A DNA stretch of 64,000 bases from the NCBI GenBank assembly GCA_003263775.1, contig JYJJ01000009.1, forward strand, positions 1-64,000. The letters run 5' to 3'. The notes under the pieces were generated by a model, which made no database searches, was not told the origin of the DNA, and saw nothing but the letters and a program-made list of their open reading frames with translations. The DNA is from Vibrio maritimus. GTDB lineage: Bacteria > Pseudomonadota > Gammaproteobacteria > Enterobacterales > Vibrionaceae. Positions 1-8,686 of the stretch are shown here, piece after piece. Within the stretch, counting starts at the first letter, position 1. Each line of letters starts with the position of its first letter. The position numbers and the translations under genes are program-made.

Positions 1-236
1 GATTGAGCGATGTTGTCGATACGCTCGTTTGCGCGTTCAGCTTCTTCTTGAGCTGCCATTGCATTCTTGTTGCCTGCTTGTACTTCATTTTTAAGCGCTT
101 GAACGTCTGCACTTAGCTGGCTAACTTGGTTGCTTAGGTCATCCATTTTTGCTGTTGTTGCTTCATCTGGACCAGACGCACAACCTGCAAGTAGTAAAAC
201 TGACGATGCTGCAGCTGCAATTAAAACTTTCTTCAT
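1..236 (-). CDS. lpp: Major outer-membrane lipoprotein (Lpp/Braun-type), 3' end outside window
   Basis: The ATG at 236 follows a GAAGGAGCT ribosome binding site. It opens a lipoprotein signal peptide (MKKVLIAAAASSVLLLAGC) with lipobox LAGC at about residues 16-19. The Cys would be lipidated and the protein placed in the outer membrane. The mature part is a heptad-patterned helix rich in Ala, Glu, Asn and Gln, as expected of the trimeric coiled coil of Lpp. Seventy-eight codons are visible and the frame is open at the window edge, so the C-terminal Lys that is linked to peptidoglycan in this family cannot be checked. The signal and size fit Vibrio Lpp well. Confidence 0.88.
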   Translation of the reverse strand, partial: MKKVLIAAAASSVLLLAGCASGPDEATTAKMDDLSNQVSQLSADVQALKNEVQAGNKNAMAAQEEAERANERIDNIAQ

Positions 237-647
237 TATAAGCTCCTTCAGGATTAGTATTTAGAACAGCCCTGCAACTTGAATGTTCGCATAAAGGCTA
301 TTTCTGAGTTTAGTGCCAAATTATAAGAACGCAAATTATTTAAAAGTCAGAAAAACCAAAAAATTACGCCATTTTAGGGTTAACCTTCCTTTGTCTTAAT
401 TATGAGATTAACCTCAGCTGGATTAATGTGATCTGTGTCACGTGAATGAAAACGTATACTGATAAGTCTCTGTAACTGCTGATTTTATTTTTTCTAGGTT
501 AATAAATAAGCAAGTGTGACTCAGGCTTCTCCTACAATGTGTGTATAGGCCCAGTTTTTCACCTCGATTGTTCGCTGGTGACAAGGAGAATTATCGGGTA
601 TCATGCGCGCTCATTTTTAGCCTGCAACCGTCTGAGGAGAACTTGCA
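237..647. promoter_or_regulatory. Divergent lpp / helicase intergenic region with a candidate CRP site
   Basis: No gene is visible in these 411 bases. The block at 427-442 reads TGTGA-N6-TCACG, one mismatch from the CRP core TGTGA-N6-TCACA, so it is a candidate CRP-cAMP site. It lies about 190 bases upstream of lpp and 205 upstream of the helicase, so the target gene is uncertain. The helicase ribosome binding site (GAGGAG) is at about 634-639. The region is AT-rich near lpp, as usual for a very strong promoter, but I could not pick a single -35/-10 pair with confidence. Confidence 0.45.
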
Positions 648-1978
648 TTGCAATTTAAAGAACTTGGCCTAGATAACCGACTATTGAAGAACTTAAGTCA
701 CTACGACTTTAAAAAAGCGACCGACATCCAGAAACAAGCTATTCCGGTAGCGATTGCTGGTAAAGATTTGCTGGCGTCTTCAAAAACGGGTTCTGGCAAG
801 ACTTTGGCATTTGTATTGCCGATGCTGCATAAATCTCTTAAGAACAAAGCATTTTCTGCAAAAGACCCACGTGGTGTGATTCTGGCACCAACACGTGAAC
901 TGGCAAAGCAGGTATACGGTGAGCTTAAATCTATGCTGGGTGGTTTGTCTTACGAGGCAACGCTTATCTTAGGTGGTGAAAACTTTAACGATCAAGTGAA
1001 AGCGCTGCGCCGTTTTCCAAAGTTCATTGTTGCGACGCCAGGACGCTTGGCTGACCACTTAGAGCATCGCTCACTGTTTTTAGACGGTTTGGAAACTTTG
1101 GTTCTTGATGAAGCTGACCGTATGTTGGATCTCGGTTTTGCTCCAGAGCTTCGCCGTATTCACAACGCTGCGAAACACCGCCGCCGTCAAACATTGATGT
1201 TTTCTGCGACGCTTGATCACGCTGAAGTCAACGACATTGCAGCAGAGATGTTGGACGCGCCAAAACGTATCTCGATTGGTGTATCGAACGAAGAACACAA
1301 AGACATTACTCAGAAATTCTATCTGTGTGACCATCTTGATCATAAAGAAGCTTTGCTAGAGCGTATTCTTGAAGAAGCCGAGTACAAGCAGGTGATCATC
1401 TTTACTGCGACTCGTGTTGATACTGACCGTTTGACTAAATGGCTAAATGAAAAACAGCTTAAGGCTATCGCGTTAAGCGGTAATTTAAACCAGACTCAGC
1501 GCAACACCATTATGAGTCAGTTTGAACGTCACGTATTTAAGATCCTAGTGACCACAGATGTGGCTTCACGAGGTCTCGACATCGCAACAGTGACTCACGT
1601 AATTAACTTCGATATGCCAAAGCATACCGAAGAGTACGTGCACCGCGTAGGTCGTACTGGCCGTGCAGGTAATAAAGGTGATGCAATCTCTTTGGTTGGT
1701 CCAAAAGACTGGGATAGCTTTAAACGTGTTGAGGCTTTCCTTCAGCAGGATATTAGCTTCTCGGTACTAGAAGGTCTTAAAGGTAAGTTTAAAGCTTCCG
1801 CCCTAAGAAACCGGCCTTCAAGAAGAAAGCGCAAGCTGCTAAAGGTAAAGCACAGCAGAAGAAGGCAGCGCCTAAGAAGCCAGCGAATCGCGATAAAACT
1901 TTCTATAAAAATGTGGCCGTGGGTGATTCGGTATTCATTCCGAAGAAAAAGCCGAAGCCAGAAGCTGATAGCGAGTAA
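648..1978 (+). CDS. DEAD-box ATP-dependent RNA helicase (one frameshift near 1794)
   Basis: Cytoplasmic RNA-remodelling ATPase. It starts at a TTG (648) with GAGGAG upstream. All helicase motifs are present in order: Q-motif around TDIQKQAIP, motif I SKTGSGKT, PTREL, ATPGRL, motif II LDEADRMLD (about residue 153), SAT, then TTDVASRGLD and HRVGRTGRAG in the second RecA domain. After GKFK at about 1794 one G appears lost (AAAGCTTCCGC). The next frame continues with a basic tail rich in Lys, Ala and Gln to TAA at 1976-1978, as expected for RhlE/SrmB-like proteins. Uncorrected, the frame would instead run to 2012 with an unrelated Arg-rich end. Exact subfamily not assigned. Confidence 0.9.
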
Positions 1979-2033
1979 AACTATCTATCCTCCGCTTGCA
2001 ACACTCAGTTAGCAGTTGAGAGTATTTCTAGAA

Positions 2034-2064
2034 AGCCTTGTCGCGAAAGTGACAAGGCTTTTTT
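2034..2064 (+). terminator. Rho-independent terminator after the helicase
   Basis: AGCCTTGTC (2034-2042) pairs with GACAAGGCT (2051-2059) across a GCGAAAGT loop and is followed by a T-run. It sits 55 bases after the corrected helicase stop. Confidence 0.9.
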
Positions 2065-2127
2065 CGTTTCTGTGTCCATCTAAAACTACTATTGGAGCTT
2101 GGCTTCCAATAAGGGCACTAACCCACG

Positions 2128-2153
2128 TGTCAATTTTTCTTAAGGTTTACTGA
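2128..2153 (+). promoter_or_regulatory. Conserved upstream element of the first DUF1989 gene
   Basis: This 26-base block (TGTCAATT, then T, then TTCTTAAGGTTTACTGA) recurs at 4399-4424 upstream of the second paralogue with one mismatch, while flanking DNA is less alike. Its core CTTAAGGTT also occurs upstream of the intervening lysR gene (about 4334). It is best read as a shared promoter or operator element for that regulator. The rest of the interval 1979-2301 holds only the helicase terminator and this element. Confidence 0.6.
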
Positions 2154-2301
2154 TTTATAATTCAAGGAAAACTTGTTTAATCTACACCCATCGACAAAGC
2201 GAACCAATAAACGCGATGGTCGGTTTCTTGATTAAACAGAAGTCGTGCATGGAACCCACGGCCATGACCGAAAAGGAATCCACAGCTATAGGTTTAATAC
2301 T

Positions 2302-3349
2302 ATGACTGAACTATCTATGACCGAGCTATGCAAACCATGTGTTGAAGTGACAAAAGATTTAGAGAACTTTGATTCAAACTACAACGCAGACGTTGATCCG
2401 GTAAAAACGTTTTCCGATTCAGTAAGTCCAGACTTGGCTTTCTATGAGCGTGTTCGTGATACCAAGCGTAATGGTTCACGCCAATTGGTTTACACCGATG
2501 TGCTTGAACGTGAGACAGGTAACGCCTTTCTGGTGAAGGCAGGTCAGGTGATTCGCATTGAGCAGCGTCCAAATGCAGAAGGCAATAACGGCCGAACGCA
2601 AATTATGGATGTGCTGATGGTCACGCCAGATCTACAGCAATACTCAGATCATTTGAACTCAACGGCAATGGATGGTTTTAACCAGCGACTGTACTCAGGT
2701 ATTTGGACGCAATCACGTCACTTTAGAAAAATGGCGACACTGGTTGAAGACGAGTTTCCGTATGATGAGTTGCCTGAAGGTTTCACTCATATCTGGCTGG
2801 CAGCGCATTGTTCTCCTGAGTACATAGGCTTGGCGCATGGATTGGAGAAAGTCACCAACAGCTGTCATGAGAATTTCTTGCATGGTTTCTCAAGAATTCC
2901 GGCGATTGCAACATTCGTGATGAAAAACTGAGGCGCGAAGTGTGTCAGTTCTTAGCAGACCGCAATGATTGGAATATTTTCCAGGGCAACCAGTTTATGT
3001 TGGATGAGCAAAATATTACTCGAGCTCGCATGTGCCCGACGCGCCAGTGAAAGATGGTACGGCCATTGAGTGGTATGCAGAGCAGGACATGTACGTAGTG
3101 ATTTCTAACTGCCCTTATGGTGACCAGCATACGTGCTACACCGAAATAAAGAATAACGACGTGTTTATTGAGGTGTATGACACTGGGATTACGCCATACT
3201 CACAGCGCTCGACTGACCGCATTCAAGGTTGGGAAGAGGCAGCATGGGCACGTGTAGAAGCGCGTGGAGGTAAACTCGCTGAGCAACAAACAATGAAACC
3301 TGTCGAGTTAACCCTGCCTTTTGATGTGATTTCATTGAAAGGAAAATAA
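2302..3349 (+). CDS. DUF1989 (urea carboxylase-associated family) protein, paralogue 1 (two frameshifts)
   Basis: Closely similar along its length to the intact protein at 4543-5463: shared blocks include DPVKTF/Y, NAFLVKAGQVIR, LNQRLYS, LVEDEFPY and NSCHENF/NSCQENF. The DUF1989 hallmarks are the VKAGQ(V)xR strand and the late A-x-D-x-YVV-x-SNCPY block. These are cupin-like proteins often found beside urea or amine-degrading enzymes; biochemical role unknown. Two single-base losses break the frame: near 2911 (ACATTCGTG, one A missing) and near 3040 (ACGCGCCAG, one C missing). Start chosen at ATG 2302 (MTELSMTEL) with AGG nine bases upstream; an upstream in-frame start at 2245 is possible. The N-terminus is about 20 residues longer than in the paralogue. 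Confidence 0.75.
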
Positions 3350-3429
3350 CAGACGGTTGCAGACCAAACAAAATGGCGGTAAATCGAATTTACCGCCATA
3401 AGACCTTTCTCCTAAAGCGTTATATGGCG

Positions 3430-4290
3430 TTAGCTGTATAGCGCTCGTATTGCTTTGTGCACTTTCCCTGATTCACTTCCTATCTTCCAAATGAGCGCCG
3501 CTGGGATTGCTTTTCTCAATGATGGTTCCACATTCAATTTAACAATCTGACCTGACTCTATTTGCGGACGAATAAAAGGTTCGACCGCCATACCCCAACA
3601 CAGTCCATAACCAATAGCGGTTTTCGCTGCAGAAATGGATTCGCATTCCCAGATATTGGGTGAGATTGCAGTATCTGAGGCATTGGTATTATGGGATAGG
3701 TAAGCTTGCCTGTGACGCTGCAAATCTACCAAAGAGACCGTATCGAGTTGAGCTAGAGGGTGCTCGGGGCTAGCGATATAAAGCAGTTCGGCACCTGGGA
3801 GCGAAATCGCGCCGAGGTTGCTGAAAATAGGCTGCTCTAAAAGCGTAAATCCAATATGTGCTTCACCTTTAATGACTGCCGTAATCACCTCTGAAGAAGG
3901 CATTTCTACCAGTTTGAGTTTTAGCCTTGGAAACTTCTCGGCGAGCATTGTGAGGATCTCTTTTTCATAAGGCACGCTGTAAACACTATCGAGTGCCAAG
4001 GTGAACTCGGTCTCTTCTTCAGGCTCCAACTCGTTCGCGAGACGCTCAAAATGTTCACACTGCGCCAAGATGAGCTTCGCTTCCTTTAGCAGAACCTCGC
4101 CAGCGGGCGTCAGCGTAGGGTTACGCGTAGAGCGATCGAATAGCTCTTGGTTCACGTCGAGCTCTAGATTGGAGACCGTCATGCTAATTGCTGAATGTGT
4201 TTTCTTCATTTTTCTGGCAGCAGCAGAGAAAGAGCCAGTTTCCGCTGCGAGAACGAAGGCCTGAAGTTGTAGTAGATTCACGGTTAACAT
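3430..4290 (-). CDS. LysR-family transcriptional regulator between the DUF1989 paralogues
   Basis: 286-residue LysR protein. The N-terminal winged helix-turn-helix (TGSFSAAARKMKKTHSAIS, about residues 17-35) is followed by the linker helix and a substrate-binding-like effector domain starting near residue 90 (TLALDSVYSVPYEKEI). It is divergent from the second DUF1989 gene and converges on the first. Both paralogues carry the same upstream element, so it is the obvious candidate regulator of both; the effector is unknown. The core CTTAAGGTT at about 4334, in its own promoter, would allow autoregulation. Confidence 0.88.
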   Translation of the reverse strand: MLTVNLLQLQAFVLAAETGSFSAAARKMKKTHSAISMTVSNLELDVNQELFDRSTRNPTLTPAGEVLLKEAKLILAQCEHFERLANELEPEEETEFTLALDSVYSVPYEKEILTMLAEKFPRLKLKLVEMPSSEVITAVIKGEAHIGFTLLEQPIFSNLGAISLPGAELLYIASPEHPLAQLDTVSLVDLQRHRQAYLSHNTNASDTAISPNIWECESISAAKTAIGYGLCWGMAVEPFIRPQIESGQIVKLNVEPSLRKAIPAALIWKIGSESGKVHKAIRALYS

Positions 4291-4398
4291 ATCAGCTTTA
4301 CTTACACCTTTAATAGTCTTTGTGTTTGTATTCCTTAAGGTTAGTTAAGTGAGCGATGTTTGCAAGATGATTATTCAAGGAGGTATCAACACACAAAC

Positions 4399-4441
4399 TG
4401 TCAATTATTCTTAAGGTTTACTGAATTTGTATTTCAGTAAA
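4399..4441 (+). promoter_or_regulatory. Shared DUF1989 upstream element overlapping an inverted repeat
   Basis: 4399-4424 matches 2128-2153 at 25 of 26 positions. It overlaps a perfect 9-bp inverted repeat, TTTACTGAA (4417-4425), N7, TTCAGTAAA (4433-4441), containing the T-N11-A geometry typical of LysR binding sites. It lies about 100 bases upstream of the DUF1989 start and about 110 upstream of the divergent lysR gene. Confidence 0.65.
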
Positions 4442-4542
4442 AATGACTAATATAGACGGTGTCAGAGGGGAAAACGAAACCAAACGTTTTGACAACATAG
4501 TGGAATGGATGCGCTTTATTAGACATAAAGAAGGTAAAGACC

Positions 4543-5463
4543 ATGACTACTGACATCAAATCAATCTACAACGAAGATATCGACCCAGTAAAAACATACG
4601 AACGTAAAGTCTCACCAAATGTGGCTTTCTATGAAGATGTTCGTGGCACTAAGTCTAATGGTACTCGCCAACATGTTTATGATGATGTCTTACTACCACA
4701 CACAGGCAACGCTTTTCTCGTCAAGGCAGGACAAGTGATTCGTTTCGAGCAGCGTCCGAGCCTTCACAATAATCGTACCCAAATCATTGATGTTCATTTT
4801 GTCACACCGGATCTTGAACAGTATGGTGACCACCTCAATACCAGTGCGGTTGAGGGTCTAAACCAACGTCTGTACAGCGCAGTTTGGTCTCAGAGCCGCT
4901 ATATGGAAAAAATCGTCACCCTGGTTGAAGATGAGTTCCCATACGAAAAAATGGACGAAGACTTTAGCCACATCTTCTTTGCTGCTCACTGCTGTCCAGA
5001 ATGGCTGCATATGTGCTACGGCGAAAAGGGCAACGTTAACAGCTGTCAGGAAAACTTTATCCAAGGTTTTAACCGCGTACCTGCTATTGCTGCGATTGAA
5101 GATGAAGCACTTCGTCGCCAGGTCGTGCAAACTTTTGCTGACCGTAATGATGTGAATATGTTCCAGCCAAATAAATTTACTCAAGACGACAATGGCATCA
5201 CGCGCTGTGTATTAGCGCCTACGCCTACCGTTGATGATGGTGTCGGTTGCGAGTTTTATGCAGAGAAAGATATCTACGTCGTCGTGAGTAACTGTCCGTA
5301 CGCCGACCAAGCACTGCCTTATCCAGAGGCAAAGCCAAATCCAGTGTATGTGAGTGTGTATGACACCGGGATCCAACCTGAAACAAAGCACCTTGGTGAT
5401 ATCGGTGGTTGGGAAGAGCGCATCTATGAGCGTATTGCGACTAAAGATAACTCAATCAAGTAA
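4543..5463 (+). CDS. DUF1989 (urea carboxylase-associated family) protein, paralogue 2
   Basis: Intact 306-residue cytoplasmic protein with no signal peptide. It has the DUF1989 signature: NAFLVKAGQVIRFEQ (about residues 62-76), a central NSCQENF block (about 167), DRNDVNMF, then a C-terminal EKDIYVVVSNCPYAD block with conserved Cys. Family members accompany urea carboxylase, guanidine or amino-acid degradation genes and may act on small amines or their carboxylated products, but this is unproven. AAAGAAGGTAAAGACC upstream supplies the ribosome binding site. The gene for a small membrane protein follows 10 bases later, suggesting an operon. The regulator is presumably the divergent LysR. Confidence 0.82.
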   Translation: MTTDIKSIYNEDIDPVKTYERKVSPNVAFYEDVRGTKSNGTRQHVYDDVLLPHTGNAFLVKAGQVIRFEQRPSLHNNRTQIIDVHFVTPDLEQYGDHLNTSAVEGLNQRLYSAVWSQSRYMEKIVTLVEDEFPYEKMDEDFSHIFFAAHCCPEWLHMCYGEKGNVNSCQENFIQGFNRVPAIAAIEDEALRRQVVQTFADRNDVNMFQPNKFTQDDNGITRCVLAPTPTVDDGVGCEFYAEKDIYVVVSNCPYADQALPYPEAKPNPVYVSVYDTGIQPETKHLGDIGGWEERIYERIATKDNSIK

Positions 5464-5473
5464 CGAGGTAATT

Positions 5474-5769
5474 ATGTCGAATCAATCAAATCTGAGCTTA
5501 AGTGCGCTGGTGGATACACCGTTTAAGAAAGTGGCGCTGGTTGCTTCATTCTTACCAACATCGGTATGTTTGCGGTACCCGCTGGGCTGGGAGCACTGGG
5601 ATCTGCTATGAACTGGCCGGCAGCAGAAACTGTATCGGTAGTTGGAATTGGGTTTGTTATTAACGAGGTGATTCTATTTGGTTCAATTGCCATTTTAGGA
5701 AAACCGTTGGTGAGTCTTGTTCGCTCAAAGCTTAAATCCCTTTTCCGCTCAAAGAGCAGACATCAATAA
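5474..5769 (+). CDS. Small two-helix membrane protein (one frameshift near 5555)
   Basis: Ten bases after the DUF1989 gene, with GAGGT upstream of ATG 5474. The reading begins MSNQSNLSLSALVDTPFKK. One base is lost near 5553-5556 (TTCTTACCAAC where TTCTTAACCAAC is expected) and the protein resumes as NIGMFAVPAGLGALG, giving about 98 residues. Two hydrophobic stretches are visible (around FKKVALVASFL-NIGMFAVPAGLGALG and SVVGIGFVINEVILFGSIAILG), followed by a basic tail. It resembles the small 'transporter suffix domain' membrane proteins by size and layout, but that is a weak assignment. Co-transcription with DUF1989 suggests a role in handling the same compound. Confidence 0.6.
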
Positions 5770-5783
5770 CGTCACTTTTCATT

Positions 5784-5806
5784 CCCCCGCCTTCGTGCGG
5801 GGTTGA
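5784..5806 (+). terminator. Possible terminator after the small membrane protein
   Basis: CCCCGC (5785-5790), a CTTCGT loop and GCGGGG (5797-5802) form a short GC-rich hairpin 15 bases after the stop. Only a poor T-run follows, so termination may be weak. Confidence 0.45.
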
Positions 5807-5855
5807 GGGGTTGTAAACATTGGTTTAATTCCGGATTAATTTAGAGGCGAATAAA

Positions 5856-6485
5856 ATGAAAAAGGCGTTATTAGTTATGTGTGTTGCAGGTATGTCTTCA
5901 ATCGCGATGGCAGATACGGAGTACTCTGGTTTTCGCGTTGGTGCGGGAGCGACCATGGGGCAAGCGACAGAACTGGGTGATTTAGGGGCGCAACCGAAAT
6001 TGGAACTTGGCTATGATGTGAACCGGATATTGTCTGTGAATGGTTATGTTCAAGGGCTCAAAGGCAAAACTCAAGGGGAGTATGCGTTTGATATTGCCCA
6101 GCCTAACATGGGACAAGTATTACCACCGGTGGTGGGAGCGGCAGAAGCAGAAGTCGACGGTTGGCGAGCAGGCATTGAAGCTGAGGTTGGTTATGCGTTT
6201 GACCTCGGGGTGGTAGATATAAAGCCTTATGTAGCAGTAGGCATTGCGACTCAAGGTGGCGATTTTAAAGTCAATCATATTAGCAATACGATGCCGTCAG
6301 ACAACCTGGACACCTTAGGTTCAGAAAAGTTGAGCGGCTCTACTGTGACAGGTGCGATTGGTGCGCGAGTGAATACCGCTTTGGGGATTTATGTTGATAC
6401 TCGATTGGAACGAGCGCCTTTTAGAAGTCGCGGCATTATGAAGGATCAAACGCAGGGCAGTCTTTCTGTTGGGTACAAATTTTAA
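5856..6485 (+). CDS. Outer-membrane beta-barrel protein
   Basis: 209 residues with a signal peptide cleaved after SIAMA (about residue 19), then alternating amphipathic strands with many Gly and aromatic residues, ending in the barrel-assembly signature GYKF with a terminal Phe. The N-terminal pattern SGFRVGAG is shared with the second barrel protein at 29421-29938 (QGHRVGAG), so the two look like distant paralogues. The family is the general OMP beta-barrel group of eight-strand size; no substrate can be inferred. AGGCG precedes the start. A strong terminator follows at once, so it is probably monocistronic. Confidence 0.8.
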   Translation: MKKALLVMCVAGMSSIAMADTEYSGFRVGAGATMGQATELGDLGAQPKLELGYDVNRILSVNGYVQGLKGKTQGEYAFDIAQPNMGQVLPPVVGAAEAEVDGWRAGIEAEVGYAFDLGVVDIKPYVAVGIATQGGDFKVNHISNTMPSDNLDTLGSEKLSGSTVTGAIGARVNTALGIYVDTRLERAPFRSRGIMKDQTQGSLSVGYKF

Positions 6486-6490
6486 TCAAA

Positions 6491-6516
6491 AGCCAGAGGT
6501 TCTCCTCTGGCTTTTT
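6491..6516 (+). terminator. Rho-independent terminator after the barrel gene
   Basis: AGCCAGAGG (6491-6499), loop TTCT, CCTCTGGCT (6504-6512), then TTTT. It begins six bases after the stop codon. Confidence 0.92.
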
Positions 6517-6728
6517 GCTGTTCGGCGACAAAAACGTACGTGTTCTAGAGTTAATTTAGTCTTTGGAAACACTAAAATTGACGAACTCTTGTGCAAACAA
6601 ACCGCTTTATGACAAAGATTACAGTACAATTTTTGACTGTCACATTTGGGTTTGTACTCAATTCTTGATGATAAACCACTGATTTTAAGTGATCTTCTCC
6701 CATAAACCTCCATCTTCAAAATTCTCAT

Positions 6729-6790
6729 TTGTCATAGACCTTTCAAGGAACTGAAACACAACTGTCATATTCGCCCACTAATCTTGTCAG
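6729..6790 (+). promoter_or_regulatory. Phased PhoB-box half-site array upstream of pstS
   Basis: Half-sites resembling CTGTCAT recur with exact 11-base phasing: TTGTCAT 6729, CTTTCAA 6740, CTGAAAC 6751, CTGTCAT 6762 (perfect), a poor one at 6773, and TTGTCAG 6784. A Pho box is two 7-base repeats with a 4-base spacer, which is the same 11-base period, so this looks like a tandem PhoB site controlling pstSCAB under phosphate limitation. The rest of 6517-6728 shows nothing I can assign. Confidence 0.72.
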
Positions 6791-6834
6791 CGTTCAAACG
6801 AAACAAGGCAATCAAGCCATTAAAGGAAATTGTG

Positions 6835-7656
6835 ATGAAAAAGACAGTTATCGGTGCAATCGCTCTACTAGGCGCACTAACAGTGACATCAGCTTCAGCA
6901 AAAGAAACTATCTCTGTAGTAGGTTCTAATAGTGCTTCTCCACTGGTTGAGGTTTTTGCAGAAACTTACATGAACAAAGGCGAACCAGTGTTTATCGAAA
7001 TTCAAGCACCTGGTTCTTCAGCAGGTATTCGTGCAGCGAAGGATGGCAGCGCAGACCTAGGTATCTCTTCTCGTGACCTTAAAGCGGAAGAAAAATCAGC
7101 AGACCTTAAAGAGCTAGTTATCGCTCGTGACGGTATCGCAGTTGTTGTTAACCCAAACAACAGTGTTAAAGAGCTAACGTCAGAGCAAATCACAAGCATC
7201 TACAAAGGCGAAATTACTAACTGGAGCCAAGTTGGCGGTGAAAACAAGCCAATCGTTGCTATCACTCGTGATACAGCTTCAGGTACTCGTGGTGCATTCG
7301 AAGACATCATGAAACTGAAAATGAAGATCAGCGGTAAGAAAGTATCGGCTATCTCTCAACGTGCTCAAGTTGCTAACGGTAACGGTGCACTGAAAGTATC
7401 TGTAGCAAGCAACCCATACGCTATCGGCTACATCTCACTTGGTACAGTAGACAACACAGTTCAGCCTCTAGTTATTGACGGCGCTGCAGCAACAGTAGAC
7501 AACGTGAAGAACGGTTCTTACAAAGTTGCTCGTCCATTCCTTGTTCTTTACAAAGATGGCGCACCTTCAGCTGAAACTCAACAGTTCCTAGACTGGATGG
7601 TTGCTGACGAAGCTCAAGCACTATCAGCTAAGAAAGGTTACATCACTGTAAACTAA
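6835..7656 (+). CDS. pstS: Phosphate ABC transporter, periplasmic phosphate-binding protein
   Basis: Binds orthophosphate in the periplasm and delivers it to PstCA. ATG 6835 follows AAAGGAAATTG. It is preferred over an upstream in-frame start because it begins directly with a signal peptide cleaved after SASA (about residue 22). The mature protein has phosphate-ligand motifs typical of PstS: VVGSNSASPL, APGSSAGI, the DTASGTRGAFED loop (about residues 147-158) and NPYAIGYISLG. Length is 273 residues, which matches the shorter Vibrio PstS type. Codon usage is strongly biased to preferred codons, consistent with high expression. First gene of pstSCAB. Confidence 0.95.
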   Translation: MKKTVIGAIALLGALTVTSASAKETISVVGSNSASPLVEVFAETYMNKGEPVFIEIQAPGSSAGIRAAKDGSADLGISSRDLKAEEKSADLKELVIARDGIAVVVNPNNSVKELTSEQITSIYKGEITNWSQVGGENKPIVAITRDTASGTRGAFEDIMKLKMKISGKKVSAISQRAQVANGNGALKVSVASNPYAIGYISLGTVDNTVQPLVIDGAAATVDNVKNGSYKVARPFLVLYKDGAPSAETQQFLDWMVADEAQALSAKKGYITVN

Positions 7657-7680
7657 TCGACCCAGTAAATTATTTAAGTT

Positions 7681-7712
7681 GCTCAGCCCGCCTTTTAGGG
7701 CTGAGCCTTTTG
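7681..7712 (+). terminator. Hairpin terminator/attenuator between pstS and pstC
   Basis: GCTCAGCCC (7681-7689) pairs with GGGCTGAGC (7698-7706), then CTTTTGC. It lies within an operon, so it probably reduces read-through and gives more PstS than permease. Confidence 0.78.
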
Positions 7713-7749
7713 CGCGTCTATCGAAGTATTTAAAAATAGAAGCAGAATT

Positions 7750-8681
7750 ATGACCATCGCAACAAATAGTGAGAAGCTTATGAACAATGAAGCGACTCAG
7801 TCTGTCACTCGCGGCCTAAAAGCTCAAAAACGAGTGGATTGGAAAGAGAGAATCTTCCACGGACTTTTCCTAACCAGTGCAGTAGTCGGCATCCTTTCCC
7901 TTGCTGTTATTGCTTACTTCATCGTTAAAGAAAGTATTCCTGCATTCCAAGAAGCGGGTGTTTCTGGAATCGTACTTGGTCAGCATTGGCTACCACCAGC
8001 GCTTTATGGTGTTGCACCATGATTGTCGCATCGGTTGTATCAACGCTTGGCGCGGTAGTGGTTGGTGTACCAATTGGTGTTCTAACGGCTATTTTCATCG
8101 CGGAGATTGCGCCAAAACGTCTAGCTGACATTATCCGTCCGGCGGTTGAACTGCTTGCGGGTATCCCATCGGTCGTTTACGGCTTCTTCGGCCTGATTAT
8201 TATCGTACCGCTTATTCAGCAAATCTTTAATGTTCCTGCAGGTAACACGATTCTTGCCGGTATCATTGTACTTGGCGTAATGATTCTGCCGACGGTAATT
8301 ACGGTATCTGAAACGTCGATTCGCGCGGTGCCTCGCACGTACAAAGAGGGCTCATTGGCTCTTGGCGCATCAAAAATTTACACTATTTTCAAACTTCTCG
8401 TTCCGGCGGCTCGTTCAGGCATTATGACTGGCGTCATTCTGGGTATCGGTCGTGCGCTAGGTGAAACCATGGCCATCATTATGGTAATGGGTAACGCGCC
8501 AGCGATGCCAGGTAGCATTTTGGAGTCAGCACGTACGCTTACCGCGAACATCGCGATCGAAATGTCTTACGCAAGTGGCGTTCACGCAAACGCGCTCTAC
8601 GCGACTGGTGTTGTGCTTCTGGTATTTATCATGATGCTCAACTCAGCTCTACTTTACTTGAACCGTGAGAAAGCGAAGTAA
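7750..8681 (+). CDS. pstC: Phosphate ABC transporter permease PstC (one frameshift near 8017)
   Basis: Inner-membrane channel subunit. A first transmembrane helix (about residues 37-60: LFLTSAVVGILSLAVIAYFIV) is followed by a periplasmic loop and the BPD permease core. That core has the ABC-contact loop EGSLALGASKIYTIFKLLVPAARSG, with the conserved EAA-like Gly. The frame breaks at GTTGCACCATG (8011-8021), where one A is missing; restoring GTT-GCA-ACC-ATG rejoins TMIVASVVSTLG. Corrected length is about 310 residues, normal for PstC. An internal ATG at 7780 is an alternative start. pstA follows five bases after the stop. Confidence 0.9.
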
Positions 8682-8686
8682 TTATT

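Noticed and set aside
1080..1343. Minus-strand 87-codon frame inside the helicase gene
   Set aside because: Shadow of the highly conserved helicase coding strand; no ribosome binding site and no domain.
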